From positions 1 through 9,497 of the forward strand of contig NZ_JPYA01000024.1 in assembly GCF_000750005.1 (NCBI RefSeq): 9,497 nt of DNA, given 5' to 3'. The notes under the pieces were generated by a model. It worked only from the letters and a program-made list of their open reading frames with translations, was not told the DNA's origin and ran no database searches. Positions within the stretch are counted from its first letter, which is position 1. Every line of letters begins with the position of its first letter. Of this stretch, positions 1 through 5,805 are shown in pieces. The DNA is from Geobacillus icigianus. Its GTDB lineage: Bacteria > Bacillota > Bacilli > Bacillales > Anoxybacillaceae. A program made the translations under genes and the position numbers.

Positions 1-294
1 GTGTTTATCGTTTTCCAAATCCTCTTTGTCAATCATACCCAAACTAAGTAATTTATTTTGCAATGTTTTATCAAAATATGTAACATGTATTTTTTCGTTT
101 GAGTATGGAACAGGAACATCTTGAATATAATTTATGGCTTCAAAATATTTCTCTTTTAACGTGACACCTAATGGGAATTTCTTTCCACTTTCCTGCTCGA
201 CATAATTTTTTAGAATCTCGATATTCTCGATAATGTGTGATTTATGCAGAAATGGTAAAAAGATTTTTGATTCTGTCTGAACTATACTTGACAT
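1..294 (-). CDS. Hypothetical protein, 5' part only (runs off left edge)
   Basis: This leftward gene begins at an ATG at 294 and stays open for 98 codons to the edge of the window, so only the amino-terminal part is visible. The start is supported by a purine-rich ribosome binding site (AGGGGGAG) about five bases upstream. The protein begins MSSIVQTESKIF and is mixed polar and hydrophobic, with no signal peptide, membrane helix or motif that I recognise. The codons are A+T-rich, like the rest of the first kilobase and unlike the G+C-rich genes at 2600-5700, which suggests accessory DNA. The function is unknown. A conserved family could be recognised from the missing carboxy-terminal part. The reading frame itself is fairly secure because of the start context and the lack of stops. 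Confidence 0.6.
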   Translation of the reverse strand, partial: MSSIVQTESKIFLPFLHKSHIIENIEILKNYVEQESGKKFPLGVTLKEKYFEAINYIQDVPVPYSNEKIHVTYFDKTLQNKLLSLGMIDKEDLENDKH

Positions 295-351
295 ACTACT
301 CCCCCTATTCACGGTATATTTATGGCTCTTCACCACAAAATACACTTGACA

Positions 352-363
352 AAAAACGTTTTT
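352..363. repeat. 12-bp palindrome flanked by TTGAC/GTCAA
   Basis: AAAAACGTTTTT is a perfect 12-bp palindrome. It sits between an outer TTGAC (346-350) and GTCAA (369-373), so the segment has two nested inverted repeats. It lies about 50 bp upstream of the leftward gene that starts at 294 and could be an operator for it. I found no convincing -10 box at the right distance, so this is only a candidate site. Confidence 0.3.
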
Positions 364-409
364 CATAACGTCAAAAAGATCAATTTCCATTTTTTGTTAT
401 TTTGTTCAA

Positions 410-620
410 CCGGGAGGGTCAATATCATGTTTGTTCCTAAAAGTCAAGTACATCTTTCACCCGAGTTCGACAGTTTTGAGGTCATTTTAGGCTCTTGGGT
501 GATGTCCCCACGGGTGAAGGAGCGCTCCCCTTCCCATGGGTCGTAACCGTCGAGGTTGGACTTTTCGCGATGTTCCTGGAGCTAGTTGAGTTTTAGCGAT
601 CAACTAGCCCCATTTTTTTC
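410..620 (+). ncRNA. Structured non-coding stretch; possible IS200/IS605-type right end or guide-RNA scaffold relic
   Basis: About 210 bases carry no credible gene but have strong potential to fold when read rightward. A hairpin at 507-540 pairs CCCA with TGGG, GGG with CC, and GAAGG with CCTTC around a loop that contains the self-complementary GGAGCGCTCC. After a linker comes a nine-base-pair hairpin (581-608) followed by seven Ts. A compact, G+C-rich folded RNA ending in a terminal hairpin, in A+T-rich surroundings, resembles the right end of IS200/IS605 elements, where the TnpB guide RNA (omega RNA) ends, and the gene-less derivatives known in Geobacillus. There is no tnpB gene in the window. 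The link is inferred from shape, not from a sequence match. Another kind of small RNA with an intrinsic terminator is equally possible. Confidence 0.33.
578..619 (+). terminator. Strong rho-independent terminator / terminal hairpin
   Basis: GCTAGTTGA (581-589) pairs perfectly with TCAACTAGC (600-608) around a 10-base loop. GG (578-579) and CC (609-610) extend the stem past one bulged A, and seven Ts follow at 613-619. The T-run is on the plus strand, so it would end a rightward transcript, presumably the folded stretch before it. Subterminal hairpins of IS200/IS605 elements look similar. Confidence 0.65.
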
Positions 621-634
621 ATAAATTGAACAAA

Positions 635-751
635 CTACTTTGTCAAATGAATTTGCATTCTAAGTGGTTGTACTACAAGAGACATTTGTGCATTACTTTT
701 TAAATAATGTTCAACATAACGTTTAATATTTTCGACATGCTTTTTATTCAT
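635..751 (-). CDS. Small protein, 38 residues, unknown function
   Basis: A leftward gene of 38 codons plus stop, starting at the ATG at 751. A longer in-frame reading goes back to 820, but the start at 751 is far better: a perfect AAGGAGGTG lies seven bases upstream. The product, MNKKHVENIKRYVEHYL and onward, is basic. Its first half reads as an amphipathic helix; the second half is more hydrophobic (LVVQPLRMQIHL). There is no signal peptide or recognised domain. A possible promoter lies upstream (TTGTAA at 808-813 and TAAAAT at 786-791, 16-base spacer). The gene stands alone between two strong hairpins. It could be a regulatory peptide, a small membrane-surface protein or a relic. The main support is the ribosome binding site. 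Confidence 0.5.
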   Translation of the reverse strand: MNKKHVENIKRYVEHYLKSNAQMSLVVQPLRMQIHLTK

Positions 752-780
752 GGAATAACACCTCCTTCTATTTGTATTCA

Positions 781-808
781 TTGCCATTTTAACAAAAAAA
801 TGTATAAT
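781..808 (+). promoter_or_regulatory. Candidate rightward promoter
   Basis: TTGCCA (781-786) and a consensus TATAAT (803-808) are separated by 16 bases. This would start a transcript near 815 that runs through the hairpin at 845-880 toward the exporter gene at 1106. It overlaps the suggested leftward promoter of the 38-residue gene, so the two would compete. The surroundings are very A+T-rich, which makes chance matches common. Confidence 0.35.
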
Positions 809-844
809 TACAACAATCAAAAAAATAAAATTATTCTATACCTG

Positions 845-880
845 TGGTGCTAATTGAGCGCTGATGCTCAACCAGCACCA
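845..880. repeat. Two-step perfect hairpin in the exporter leader
   Basis: TGGTGCT (845-851) pairs with AGCACCA (874-880), and TTGAGC (854-859) pairs with GCTCAA (866-871), around a six-base loop and a small AA/CC internal loop. There is no T-run on either side, so it is not an ordinary terminator. It could be a leader hairpin of the exporter transcript or the subterminal hairpin of a vanished insertion element. The following stretch to 1105 contains no reading frame with a ribosome binding site, and I see nothing else in it. Confidence 0.5.
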
Positions 881-1105
881 TAGAAATAAAAATGGACTCT
901 AAACAGAATAAGGGGGAGGCTTCCATTGCTTCAGTATATCCATTCGCCTTTAGGAAATTGTTGAAAATCCATCCGCTTTCTTTCGCCTCCTCGCTTAGGG
1001 GCGCGACAAAAAGCTCGTTTTATCAAAAACTGAAGAGCTGGCTTTTGGTTCGTGTTTACGATTCCATTACCAATCGTTTCGATGATCAAAGAGAGGATTG
1101 AGGTC

Positions 1106-2353
1106 ATGAAAAAGAAACCATTTCATTTCCTTTGGATCGGACAATCTTTCGCGAATTTCGGAGATGTGTTCTACATTGTTTCCGTTGTCTCTTGCCTATA
1201 TCATTTGACATCGAAAGCCATGGCTGCCGCCTTAGTCCCTTTTTTCGTTACATTGTCGTTATTTATTAGTGGAATCGTCGCACCGATATTTTTCGAAAAA
1301 TATAAACTAAAAACGTTATTGTCCTACGGACAACTGTGTAAAACATTTCTGCTGCTTTTTCTCTCGCTGTTTTTGCAATGGGGTGCGGAACATCACATTG
1401 CGATCGTTTACGTTTTTGTATCATTGATCGCTTTTTTAGACGGGATCAATAATCCGATTAAAAACTCCCTCGTTCCTTTTATAGTTTCCAAGGAGGAAAT
1501 CTTGAAAGCCAACAGTTTTTTAAACACGTTAGACCAATTCATCAAACTTAGCGCATGGCCGATCGGGAGTTTGATTGTCAGTGCGGGATCGCCGTTCCTT
1601 TTAATCCATATCACCTTATTGTTCTATATCGTTTCAAGCATTCTCATGTTTCTGTTGCCTATACAAGAACATACAAAGAAGAATACGGTCCAAGACAAAG
1701 GCCTAAAGAACTTTCTCCTTTCGATCCGTCTAGGATGGGAATACACGTGGAGAAATGTGCACGCAAAATCGATTAGCTTCATGTCATTTTTTGAAGGAAT
1801 CGGAAATGGCGTCTGGATTTCGGCCATCCTTTATATGTATGTGAAAGAACAATTACATGTAGGAGAGGAATGGTGGGGATATATTAACTCTGTTTTCTTT
1901 GGCGGCATGGTGATAGGGGGATTGTTAAGCGTTAAGTTTAGTCAATCGGTTGAAAAAAACCAGCAATTTTTTGTATTGTTTGGCCCGTTTTGTATCGCTA
2001 TTGTCACACTGTTATTTGGCACAACGACGCACGGTGCGCTGGCGCTTCTGTATTCCGCCCTGTACGGGATCATCGAACAATGGAAGCTGATCTGTCTTCA
2101 GACGATTCTTCAAAAAAATGCCCGGATGGACGCTCTGCCTCATGTTTTTGCCGTGCAGGGAGTCATTAGTTCCGTAACATTCGGAATTTCCACATTGTTA
2201 ATGAGCTTTATCGCCGATGTTTACGGGATTCGTTTTTCATTTTATTTGTCTGTTTGCTGCTTTTTGATCAGCGGCTGGATCAGTTATCGTCAGCGGAAAA
2301 TCTGGAGTTATAAGGAGAACCAAAAAGGAGAAATCACGGGAACTATTTTGTGA
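1106..2353 (+). CDS. Major facilitator superfamily exporter (MFS_3/EntS-like)
   Basis: A polytopic membrane protein of 415 residues with about twelve hydrophobic helices and a longer polar loop near the middle (about residues 180-205, ending HTKKNTVQDKG), as expected for a two-halves major facilitator carrier. The amino end, with 'GQSFANFGDVFYIVSVVSCLYHLT', matches the opening of the MFS_3 / macrolide- and siderophore-efflux group ('lgD.fy..al.wlvy.lTgS'), so proton-driven export of a small molecule is likely; the substrate cannot be told. I chose the ATG at 1106 over an upstream in-frame start at 1052 because AGAGAGG and GAGG lie just before it and the family starts there. The gene is alone on its strand and has its own terminator at 2420. 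Its base composition is more A+T-rich than that of the genes to the right, which suggests accessory origin. Confidence 0.85.
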   Translation: MKKKPFHFLWIGQSFANFGDVFYIVSVVSCLYHLTSKAMAAALVPFFVTLSLFISGIVAPIFFEKYKLKTLLSYGQLCKTFLLLFLSLFLQWGAEHHIAIVYVFVSLIAFLDGINNPIKNSLVPFIVSKEEILKANSFLNTLDQFIKLSAWPIGSLIVSAGSPFLLIHITLLFYIVSSILMFLLPIQEHTKKNTVQDKGLKNFLLSIRLGWEYTWRNVHAKSISFMSFFEGIGNGVWISAILYMYVKEQLHVGEEWWGYINSVFFGGMVIGGLLSVKFSQSVEKNQQFFVLFGPFCIAIVTLLFGTTTHGALALLYSALYGIIEQWKLICLQTILQKNARMDALPHVFAVQGVISSVTFGISTLLMSFIADVYGIRFSFYLSVCCFLISGWISYRQRKIWSYKENQKGEITGTIL

Positions 2354-2419
2354 GCTCCCTCTGTAAATGATCACTTTATTTCAGAACAAAGCAAAGGAAT
2401 CAGTCTTGCTTCATCATAT

Positions 2420-2461
2420 GGCAGAGTGCAAACCGAAGGATTGTTTGCGCCCCTGCCTTTT
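2420..2461 (+). terminator. Terminator after the exporter gene
   Basis: Read rightward, GGCAG (2420-2424) pairs with CTGCC (2453-2457), and GTGCAAAC pairs with GTTTGCGC inside it, closing a loop of about nine bases. TTTT follows. It lies about 65 bp after the exporter stop. Its right arm (GTTTGCGCCCCTGCC) is nearly identical to the hairpin at 3722-3755 on the other side of the nuclease gene. Confidence 0.55.
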
Positions 2462-2564
2462 CAACATTAGAATCAAAACGCCAATCGGGACGATGAACGT
2501 CGCCGACAAATTCTGTCAATAGACTTTACCCTCGATGGCCGTAAGGTTCGAACGCATAAAATGA

Positions 2565-2612
2565 TTGTCGTCGATCCCCCGGGATTTTTGCACGATTGGA
2601 GGTCGACGACAA
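2565..2612. repeat. Perfect 10-bp inverted repeat just after the nuclease gene
   Basis: TTGTCGTCGA (2565-2574) is the exact reverse complement of TCGACGACAA (2603-2612), with a 28-base loop that includes CCCCCGGG. It begins 13 bases downstream of the nuclease stop codon on the leftward strand. It has no T-run, so it is more likely a 3' stabilising hairpin or the end of a mobile element than a simple terminator. Confidence 0.5.
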
Positions 2613-2625
2613 TGCGAAGGCGGGT

Positions 2626-3540
2626 TTACTTCTTCAGCTGTTCAATCTTTTCCGCCGGCAGCCCGGTCAACTCGTGGATCGTGTCGACATCATATCCTTT
2701 AGCAAGCATGCGCTTCACCACCTCAAGCTTCCCTTCCTCGATCCCTTGTTGGCGCCCTTGTTTCATGCCTTGTTTGATCCCTTGTTCGATTCCCTTCTCG
2801 ATTCCCTTTTCCATTCCCCGCTGTTCATACGAAATGATGAGTTCCATGACTTGCTTCGCCTCCTTTGTCTCCATTTGGCTCACCTCGTTTCGCAGTTTCG
2901 CTTCCTCTTCTGCAGACAACCGCAAATATGTTTCAAAAAAGCCGAACAACAACCGCTGTTTTGCCTCATCGAGCTCAAGGCGGACGAGCATGCGCAAAAA
3001 CTCTTTTTTCACTTCGACTTTCTCTTCTTTATTATACCCCATTTTGCTTATCAAGGCGGCGGCGACAGGGTTGTCATGGCGGATGTACGCGCGCCACGGC
3101 AGTTTGCGCAATTCCACCGTCAAGTAACGAAAATCGAGAACGGTCAAGAACGGAAACTGGATGCGCCACGAAGAAGGTTCATCGCGGGATTCGTCATAGC
3201 TGAAGATGGCAATTGGAACAATGCGGCGGCGGTATTTTTGAAACAGGCGGCTAAAGTAGAGGAACATTCGCTCAGGGAACGTCTGTTGGACATAGCTTTG
3301 GTGTTCGACATGGACGATGATGAGCCCTTCCTCCCCCTTCATCTTCGTTTCGACCAATAAGTCGACGCGATGCTTCTCCCCCGCCGTGACGTCGGTAAAC
3401 AGTTCTTCTGAGAGGAAAGAGAGGTGGCGAACGTCAATGTGCTCGTACACATCGGGAAAAAAGAGAAGCAAAAATTCTTCGAAGAACGTCGACAGCAACT
3501 CCTTGAACAACCGGTCGTGATCGATTCGCGGTTTGGTCAC
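2626..3540 (-). CDS. Rpn-family recombination-promoting nuclease / putative transposase
   Basis: A 304-residue member of the Rpn (YhgA-like) family of PD-(D/E)XK nucleases, which stimulate recA-independent recombination in known relatives. The start is a GTG at 3540 with AAGGAGGG five bases upstream, and it gives the family opening 'TKPRIDHDRLFKELL'. The frame stays open 56 codons further upstream, but that extension overlaps a dispersed repeat and is unlikely to be translated. The nuclease core shows D60 (KHRVDLLVE) and E79-x-Q81 (VHVEHQ), the usual D...ExQ catalytic set. Residues 242-270 repeat a four-residue unit (EKGIEQGIKQG), encoded by 12-bp tandem repeats; such tails are typical of the family and presumably mediate contacts between subunits. 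The final 30 residues (AKGYDVDTIHELTGLPAEKI) resemble a small helical domain also common in these proteins. The gene looks intact and stands alone. Confidence 0.88.
   Translation of the reverse strand: MTKPRIDHDRLFKELLSTFFEEFLLLFFPDVYEHIDVRHLSFLSEELFTDVTAGEKHRVDLLVETKMKGEEGLIIVHVEHQSYVQQTFPERMFLYFSRLFQKYRRRIVPIAIFSYDESRDEPSSWRIQFPFLTVLDFRYLTVELRKLPWRAYIRHDNPVAAALISKMGYNKEEKVEVKKEFLRMLVRLELDEAKQRLLFGFFETYLRLSAEEEAKLRNEVSQMETKEAKQVMELIISYEQRGMEKGIEKGIEQGIKQGMKQGRQQGIEEGKLEVVKRMLAKGYDVDTIHELTGLPAEKIEQLKK
2741..2819. repeat. 12-bp tandem repeat inside the nuclease gene
   Basis: Six full units related to ATCCCTTGTTCG (2741-2752, 2753-2764, 2765-2776, 2777-2788, 2789-2800, 2801-2812) and part of a seventh encode the G-x-x-x-G-x-x-x tail. 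Every unit is a multiple of three bases, so slippage would lengthen or shorten the tail by four residues without breaking the frame. Confidence 0.85.
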
Positions 3541-3611
3541 GTTTTCCCTCCTTGCGACATTGAATTCGCTGTATTTTATTCGCTCTTTGTGGCCGAATTC
3601 CTTCTTTAATC

Positions 3612-3670
3612 GGTCCTGCTTTTCACGCGTTCCCCCATTGATGAAGGGAATCAGCGGTTTTTCACCAGCC
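3612..3670. repeat. Dispersed repeat, copy A
   Basis: From GTCCTGCTTTTCAC to TTTTTCACCAGCC, about 58 bases match copy B at 5217-5275 at roughly 49 of 58 positions by eye. Both copies contain a small stem, TTCCC...GGGAA. Copy A lies 70-130 bases upstream of the nuclease start. The role is unknown: it could be a degenerate mobile repeat or a shared leader element. Confidence 0.55.
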
Positions 3671-3721
3671 TTGTCAGTCGCCCTGACGACACAGGCTAAA
3701 GACGGCAAGAACCGAAACTAA

Positions 3722-3750
3722 GGGCGCAAACGGCTTTTCCGTTTGCACCC
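3722..3750 (-). terminator. Terminator after the DUF2584 gene
   Basis: On the leftward strand GGGTGCAAACGG pairs with CCGTTTGCGCCC, twelve pairs with one G-T wobble around a five-base loop, followed by a weak T-rich run (TTAGTTT). It is about 55 bases after the stop of the DUF2584 gene. The outer part matches the hairpin at 2420-2457, so the nuclease gene is bracketed by two related hairpins. Confidence 0.5.
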
Positions 3751-3805
3751 CTGCCAAATGAATCCGCACTGATCAAACCGTCTCCTGTTGTCCGTCGCTT
3801 CGTGT

Positions 3806-4048
3806 TCAATTCGTTGAATACAAGCTGACGAGTTCGTACGTCACCGTCGTCCGGTTGTCTTCCCATTCCAGCTTTTTCACGACGGCGATGCCGCTCGCTT
3901 CGCTTTGCAGTGTCCGGCGCACTTCAAGCGGCACGTCGAGGGGATATAAGCGGTAGCCGTCTTTTTTCAGCACGAACAAATTGCCTTGGACGCGCTGTTC
4001 GTTTCCTTTGGTCACAATGAGCGTCTGCAGCTCCATCGGCATGCCCAT
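3806..4048 (-). CDS. DUF2584 family protein
   Basis: An 80-residue protein beginning MGMPMELQTLIVTKG and ending YELVSLYSTN, a compact sequence I recognise as the DUF2584 family of Bacillaceae (I believe the B. subtilis member is YtmB). It has no signal peptide or membrane segment and is expected to be a small cytosolic protein rich in beta strands; its role is unknown. The start at 4048 has AAGGAGG nine bases upstream; an in-frame extension back to 4129 has no such site and is not like the family. The gene follows the hydrolase gene on the same strand after a 200-base gap, and the two may share a transcript. It is followed by a clear hairpin terminator at 3722-3750. Confidence 0.8.
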   Translation of the reverse strand: MGMPMELQTLIVTKGNEQRVQGNLFVLKKDGYRLYPLDVPLEVRRTLQSEASGIAVVKKLEWEDNRTTVTYELVSLYSTN

Positions 4049-4215
4049 CCTGTCCGACCTCCTTGCTTTTGATCGATTCCAATCGCGGTCTGCTAGAACC
4101 CTTCGCAACATCAAGCCGATTCCCGGCAACGGCTCGGTTCCGATTCTTGCCCAGCGAACGATCGGCCGCTCCGTCTCCGCCGGTCATGGCCGCAAGCTCC
4201 CGGCGGTCAAAGACC

Positions 4216-4238
4216 AAACTCGGCGAAAGCCGTTTCCT
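4216..4238 (-). terminator. Weak hairpin after the hydrolase gene
   Basis: CGGC (4221-4224) and GCCG (4229-4232) form a short stem, with flanking AAAC/GTTT able to extend it past a bulge, about 12 bases downstream of the hydrolase stop. On the leftward strand it is followed by TTTGGTCTTTG, a poor T-run, so transcription may continue into the DUF2584 gene. Confidence 0.25.
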
Positions 4239-4249
4239 CTTCTATCGTA

Positions 4250-5038
4250 TCACACGGTCGGCTGTTGTTTCATCCAATCCGTAAGCCTTTTCACCGTCTC
4301 GCGGTTGGCGTGCGGTGGAAAATAGTGAGTGAACTTGGAAAAATACCATGCGGTCACTCGCTTGCCGAGCTCCTTCAGTCGCCGTTCCAGCCGCCAGGCG
4401 TGTTCGATCGAGACGTTGTCATCGCGCCCGCCGTGGATGATGAGCACCGGCGCGCGGAGCCGCTCGAGATGATAAAGCGGGGTTCGATGCCGATAGCGCT
4501 CCGGGCATTTGTTCGGCGTGCCGCCGATGACACGCTTCATCATCCGCCGCAAATCCGGACGTTCCCAGTACGTCAGCGCCACATCCGTCACACCGCCCCA
4601 AACCGCGACGGAACAAACCCGTTCAGCGAGCATGGCGGCATGAAGCGCCATCGCTCCGCCGCGCGAGAAGCCAAACACGTGCACGCGCCCCGGATGGACG
4701 AGCGGGTGGCGGCGAAGAAGCTCAACTCCCGCGATGGCGTCACAGCGGTCATCACCGACAAAATCTTCGTTCCCTTCCCCGCCACCGTTGCCGCGATAGA
4801 GCGGGGCGAAGACGACAAAGCCGTGCGATGCGAATTGAATGAGGCGCGGCACCCGCACTTGCCCGACGTTTTTGATCCCGCCACGCAAATACAAAAACCC
4901 GTCATACACCTTGTTTTGGTTTGGCACAGCCAAAAATCCTTTCACCTTCAGCCCTTGGGACATATAGGTGACAAAGAACACCTCGATGCCCGGATGCGGC
5001 GACGGAAACCGATAGTGGTCGATGATATCCCCGTCCAT
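4250..5038 (-). CDS. Alpha/beta hydrolase, S9 / YtmA-like
   Basis: A 262-residue cytosolic serine hydrolase of the prolyl-oligopeptidase / dienelactone-hydrolase group, close in kind to B. subtilis YtmA. The catalytic triad can be placed: nucleophile S125 in GFSRG (123-127), acid D206 in HGGRDDNV, and H238 in KFTHYF. The YRGNGGGEGNEDF segment (81-93) is the usual glycine-rich loop after strand 4. It should cleave an ester or a short peptide, but the substrate is not known. The start at 5038 (MDGDIIDHYRF) is chosen because AAGGAGAG lies seven bases upstream. The longer frame back to 5215 reads through low-complexity, arginine-rich sequence and dispersed repeat B and is not like the family. Codon use is strongly G+C-rich, as in a core gene. 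The DUF2584 gene follows it. Confidence 0.85.
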   Translation of the reverse strand: MDGDIIDHYRFPSPHPGIEVFFVTYMSQGLKVKGFLAVPNQNKVYDGFLYLRGGIKNVGQVRVPRLIQFASHGFVVFAPLYRGNGGGEGNEDFVGDDRCDAIAGVELLRRHPLVHPGRVHVFGFSRGGAMALHAAMLAERVCSVAVWGGVTDVALTYWERPDLRRMMKRVIGGTPNKCPERYRHRTPLYHLERLRAPVLIIHGGRDDNVSIEHAWRLERRLKELGKRVTAWYFSKFTHYFPPHANRETVKRLTDWMKQQPTV

Positions 5039-5216
5039 CGCTCTCTCTCCTTTCCACGCAAATTCCCCTCGTCCGAAAGCCGACGGGTGCGCACAACGCG
5101 TCCCGGCCGCCGCCCGTTCTCGGCCGAACGCCCATTTTTTTCTAGGAAGGCGATGATTTAAGGGAGTAGGGCGCTTACCCGCCTCGTTTCGCAAATACAA
5201 AAAACCCCGCGGCAAC

Positions 5217-5275
5217 AGTCCTGCTTTTCACACGTTCCCTCATCGAGCAAGGGAAACAGTTGTTTTTCATCAGCC
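5217..5275. repeat. Dispersed repeat, copy B
   Basis: This is the second copy of the element at 3612-3670, in the same orientation. It lies in the 324-base gap between the divergent hydrolase and lipoprotein genes. The inner stem is better here (TTCCCT with AGGGAA). The differences look like independent drift and not coding constraint. Apart from this repeat and the candidate promoter at 5285, I see nothing in the gap. Confidence 0.55.
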
Positions 5276-5284
5276 TCCTAGGCA

Positions 5285-5313
5285 TTCACACATTTTTCGC
5301 CCGCGCATACGAT
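5285..5313 (+). promoter_or_regulatory. Candidate promoter of the lipoprotein gene
   Basis: TTCACA (5285-5290) and TACGAT (5308-5313) with a 17-base spacer lie about 50 bases upstream of the start codon. The -35 matches consensus at five of six positions and the -10 at four of six. Confidence 0.35.
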
Positions 5314-5362
5314 AAGGTGAAACCAATGTTCACTACACGTAGACGAAAAGGGGGTAGGCTAC

Positions 5363-5713
5363 ATGAACAAATGGATGGTATGGTTGTGTTCGCTTCTTCT
5401 CCTTCTGCCGCTCGCTGCCTGCGGCAACGGCAACGGCCAAGGAGAAAAGCCGCTGAAAAACGTCCGGCTCGCCGAAGTGACGCACTCGATTTTTTACGCG
5501 CCGCAGTACGTCGCCTTAGCGAAAGGCTTCTTTAAAGAAGAAGGGCTCGATGTCGAGCTGACGACGACATGGGGCGGCGACAAAACGATGACGACGCTGC
5601 TGTCCGGCGGCGCGGATATCGCCTTGGTCGGCTCGGAAACATCTATTTACGTCTATGCACAAGGGACGGATGACCCGGTCATCAACTTTGCGCATGCAAG
5701 GCAAACTTTTTAA
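5363..5713 (+). pseudogene. Truncated ABC-transporter substrate-binding lipoprotein (NMT1/SsuA type, YtlA-like)
   Basis: The start at 5363 has AAGGGGG seven bases upstream. Residues 1-20 are a lipoprotein signal peptide ending in the lipobox L-A-A-C20. The mature part begins with a glycine/asparagine linker and then 'VRLAEVTHSIFYAPQYVALAKGFFKEEGLDVELTT', the standard opening of NMT1/THI5-like binding proteins for sulfonates, nitrate or pyrimidine precursors. 'GGADIALVGSETSIYVY' follows, also typical. The homology ends at about residue 110 (DPVINFA), and the frame stops six residues later in A+T-rich DNA. Family members run to 300 residues or more, so about two thirds are missing: lobe 2, the permease and the ATPase are not here. 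The break coincides with the start of prophage-type genes, so prophage integration is the likely cause. The fragment cannot bind substrate. Confidence 0.85.
5686..5710. other. Probable prophage attachment junction (att)
   Basis: The lipoprotein homology is lost within about 5690-5698, around TTTGCGCATGCA, and A+T-rich phage-type sequence follows. This is the likely edge of the integrated element. The core sequence cannot be defined because the partner junction is outside the window. Confidence 0.45.
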
Positions 5714-5781
5714 CAGGTTAGTAACAACTTGACTCGTCTACTTTTCTTAACGAGATGATACCGCAAAAACAACGAAAAAAC

Positions 5782-5802
5782 AAGGCGGATCGCTCCGCCT
5801 TT
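5782..5802 (-). terminator. Bidirectional terminator at the prophage edge
   Basis: AAGGCGGA (5782-5789) pairs perfectly with TCCGCCTT (5794-5801) around TCGC. On the leftward strand the stem is followed by GTTTTTT, and on the rightward strand by TTTGTTT. It ends the leftward small-gene operon just after its last stop at 5806 and also insulates it from the broken lipoprotein gene. Confidence 0.75.
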
Positions 5803-5805
5803 TGT

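Noticed and set aside
322..546. Rightward 74-codon frame in the folded stretch
   Set aside because: The ATG has no ribosome binding site, and the frame runs through strong RNA hairpins; the text is not protein-like.
892..1101. Rightward 69-codon frame before the exporter
   Set aside because: There is no ribosome binding site before the ATG (AAATAAAA upstream), no recognisable family, and it ends just at the exporter's ribosome binding site. It is better read as leader.
2561..3360. Two long rightward reading frames (188 and 254 codons) over the nuclease gene
   Set aside because: They are antisense shadows of the intact nuclease gene. They lack ribosome binding sites, and the phenylalanine/proline-rich text comes from reading the G-x-x-x repeats backwards.
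3612..3670. Known riboswitch in dispersed repeat A
   Set aside because: I compared it from memory with cobalamin, SAM, T-box, FMN and glycine motifs and found no convincing conserved core.
3612..3708. Extension of the nuclease gene by 56 codons to an upstream start
   Set aside because: The GTG at 3540 has an excellent ribosome binding site and matches the family's start, while the extension is built from a repeat found elsewhere in the window.
3924..4217. Leftward 97-codon frame between the hydrolase and DUF2584 genes
   Set aside because: It overlaps the start of the DUF2584 gene in another frame, has no good start context and reads as arginine-rich G+C-driven noise.
4265..5161. Rightward 298-codon frame opposite the hydrolase gene
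   Set aside because: It is antisense to a gene with a full catalytic triad. It is open only because of the high third-position G+C, and it has no plausible start site or protein-like motifs.
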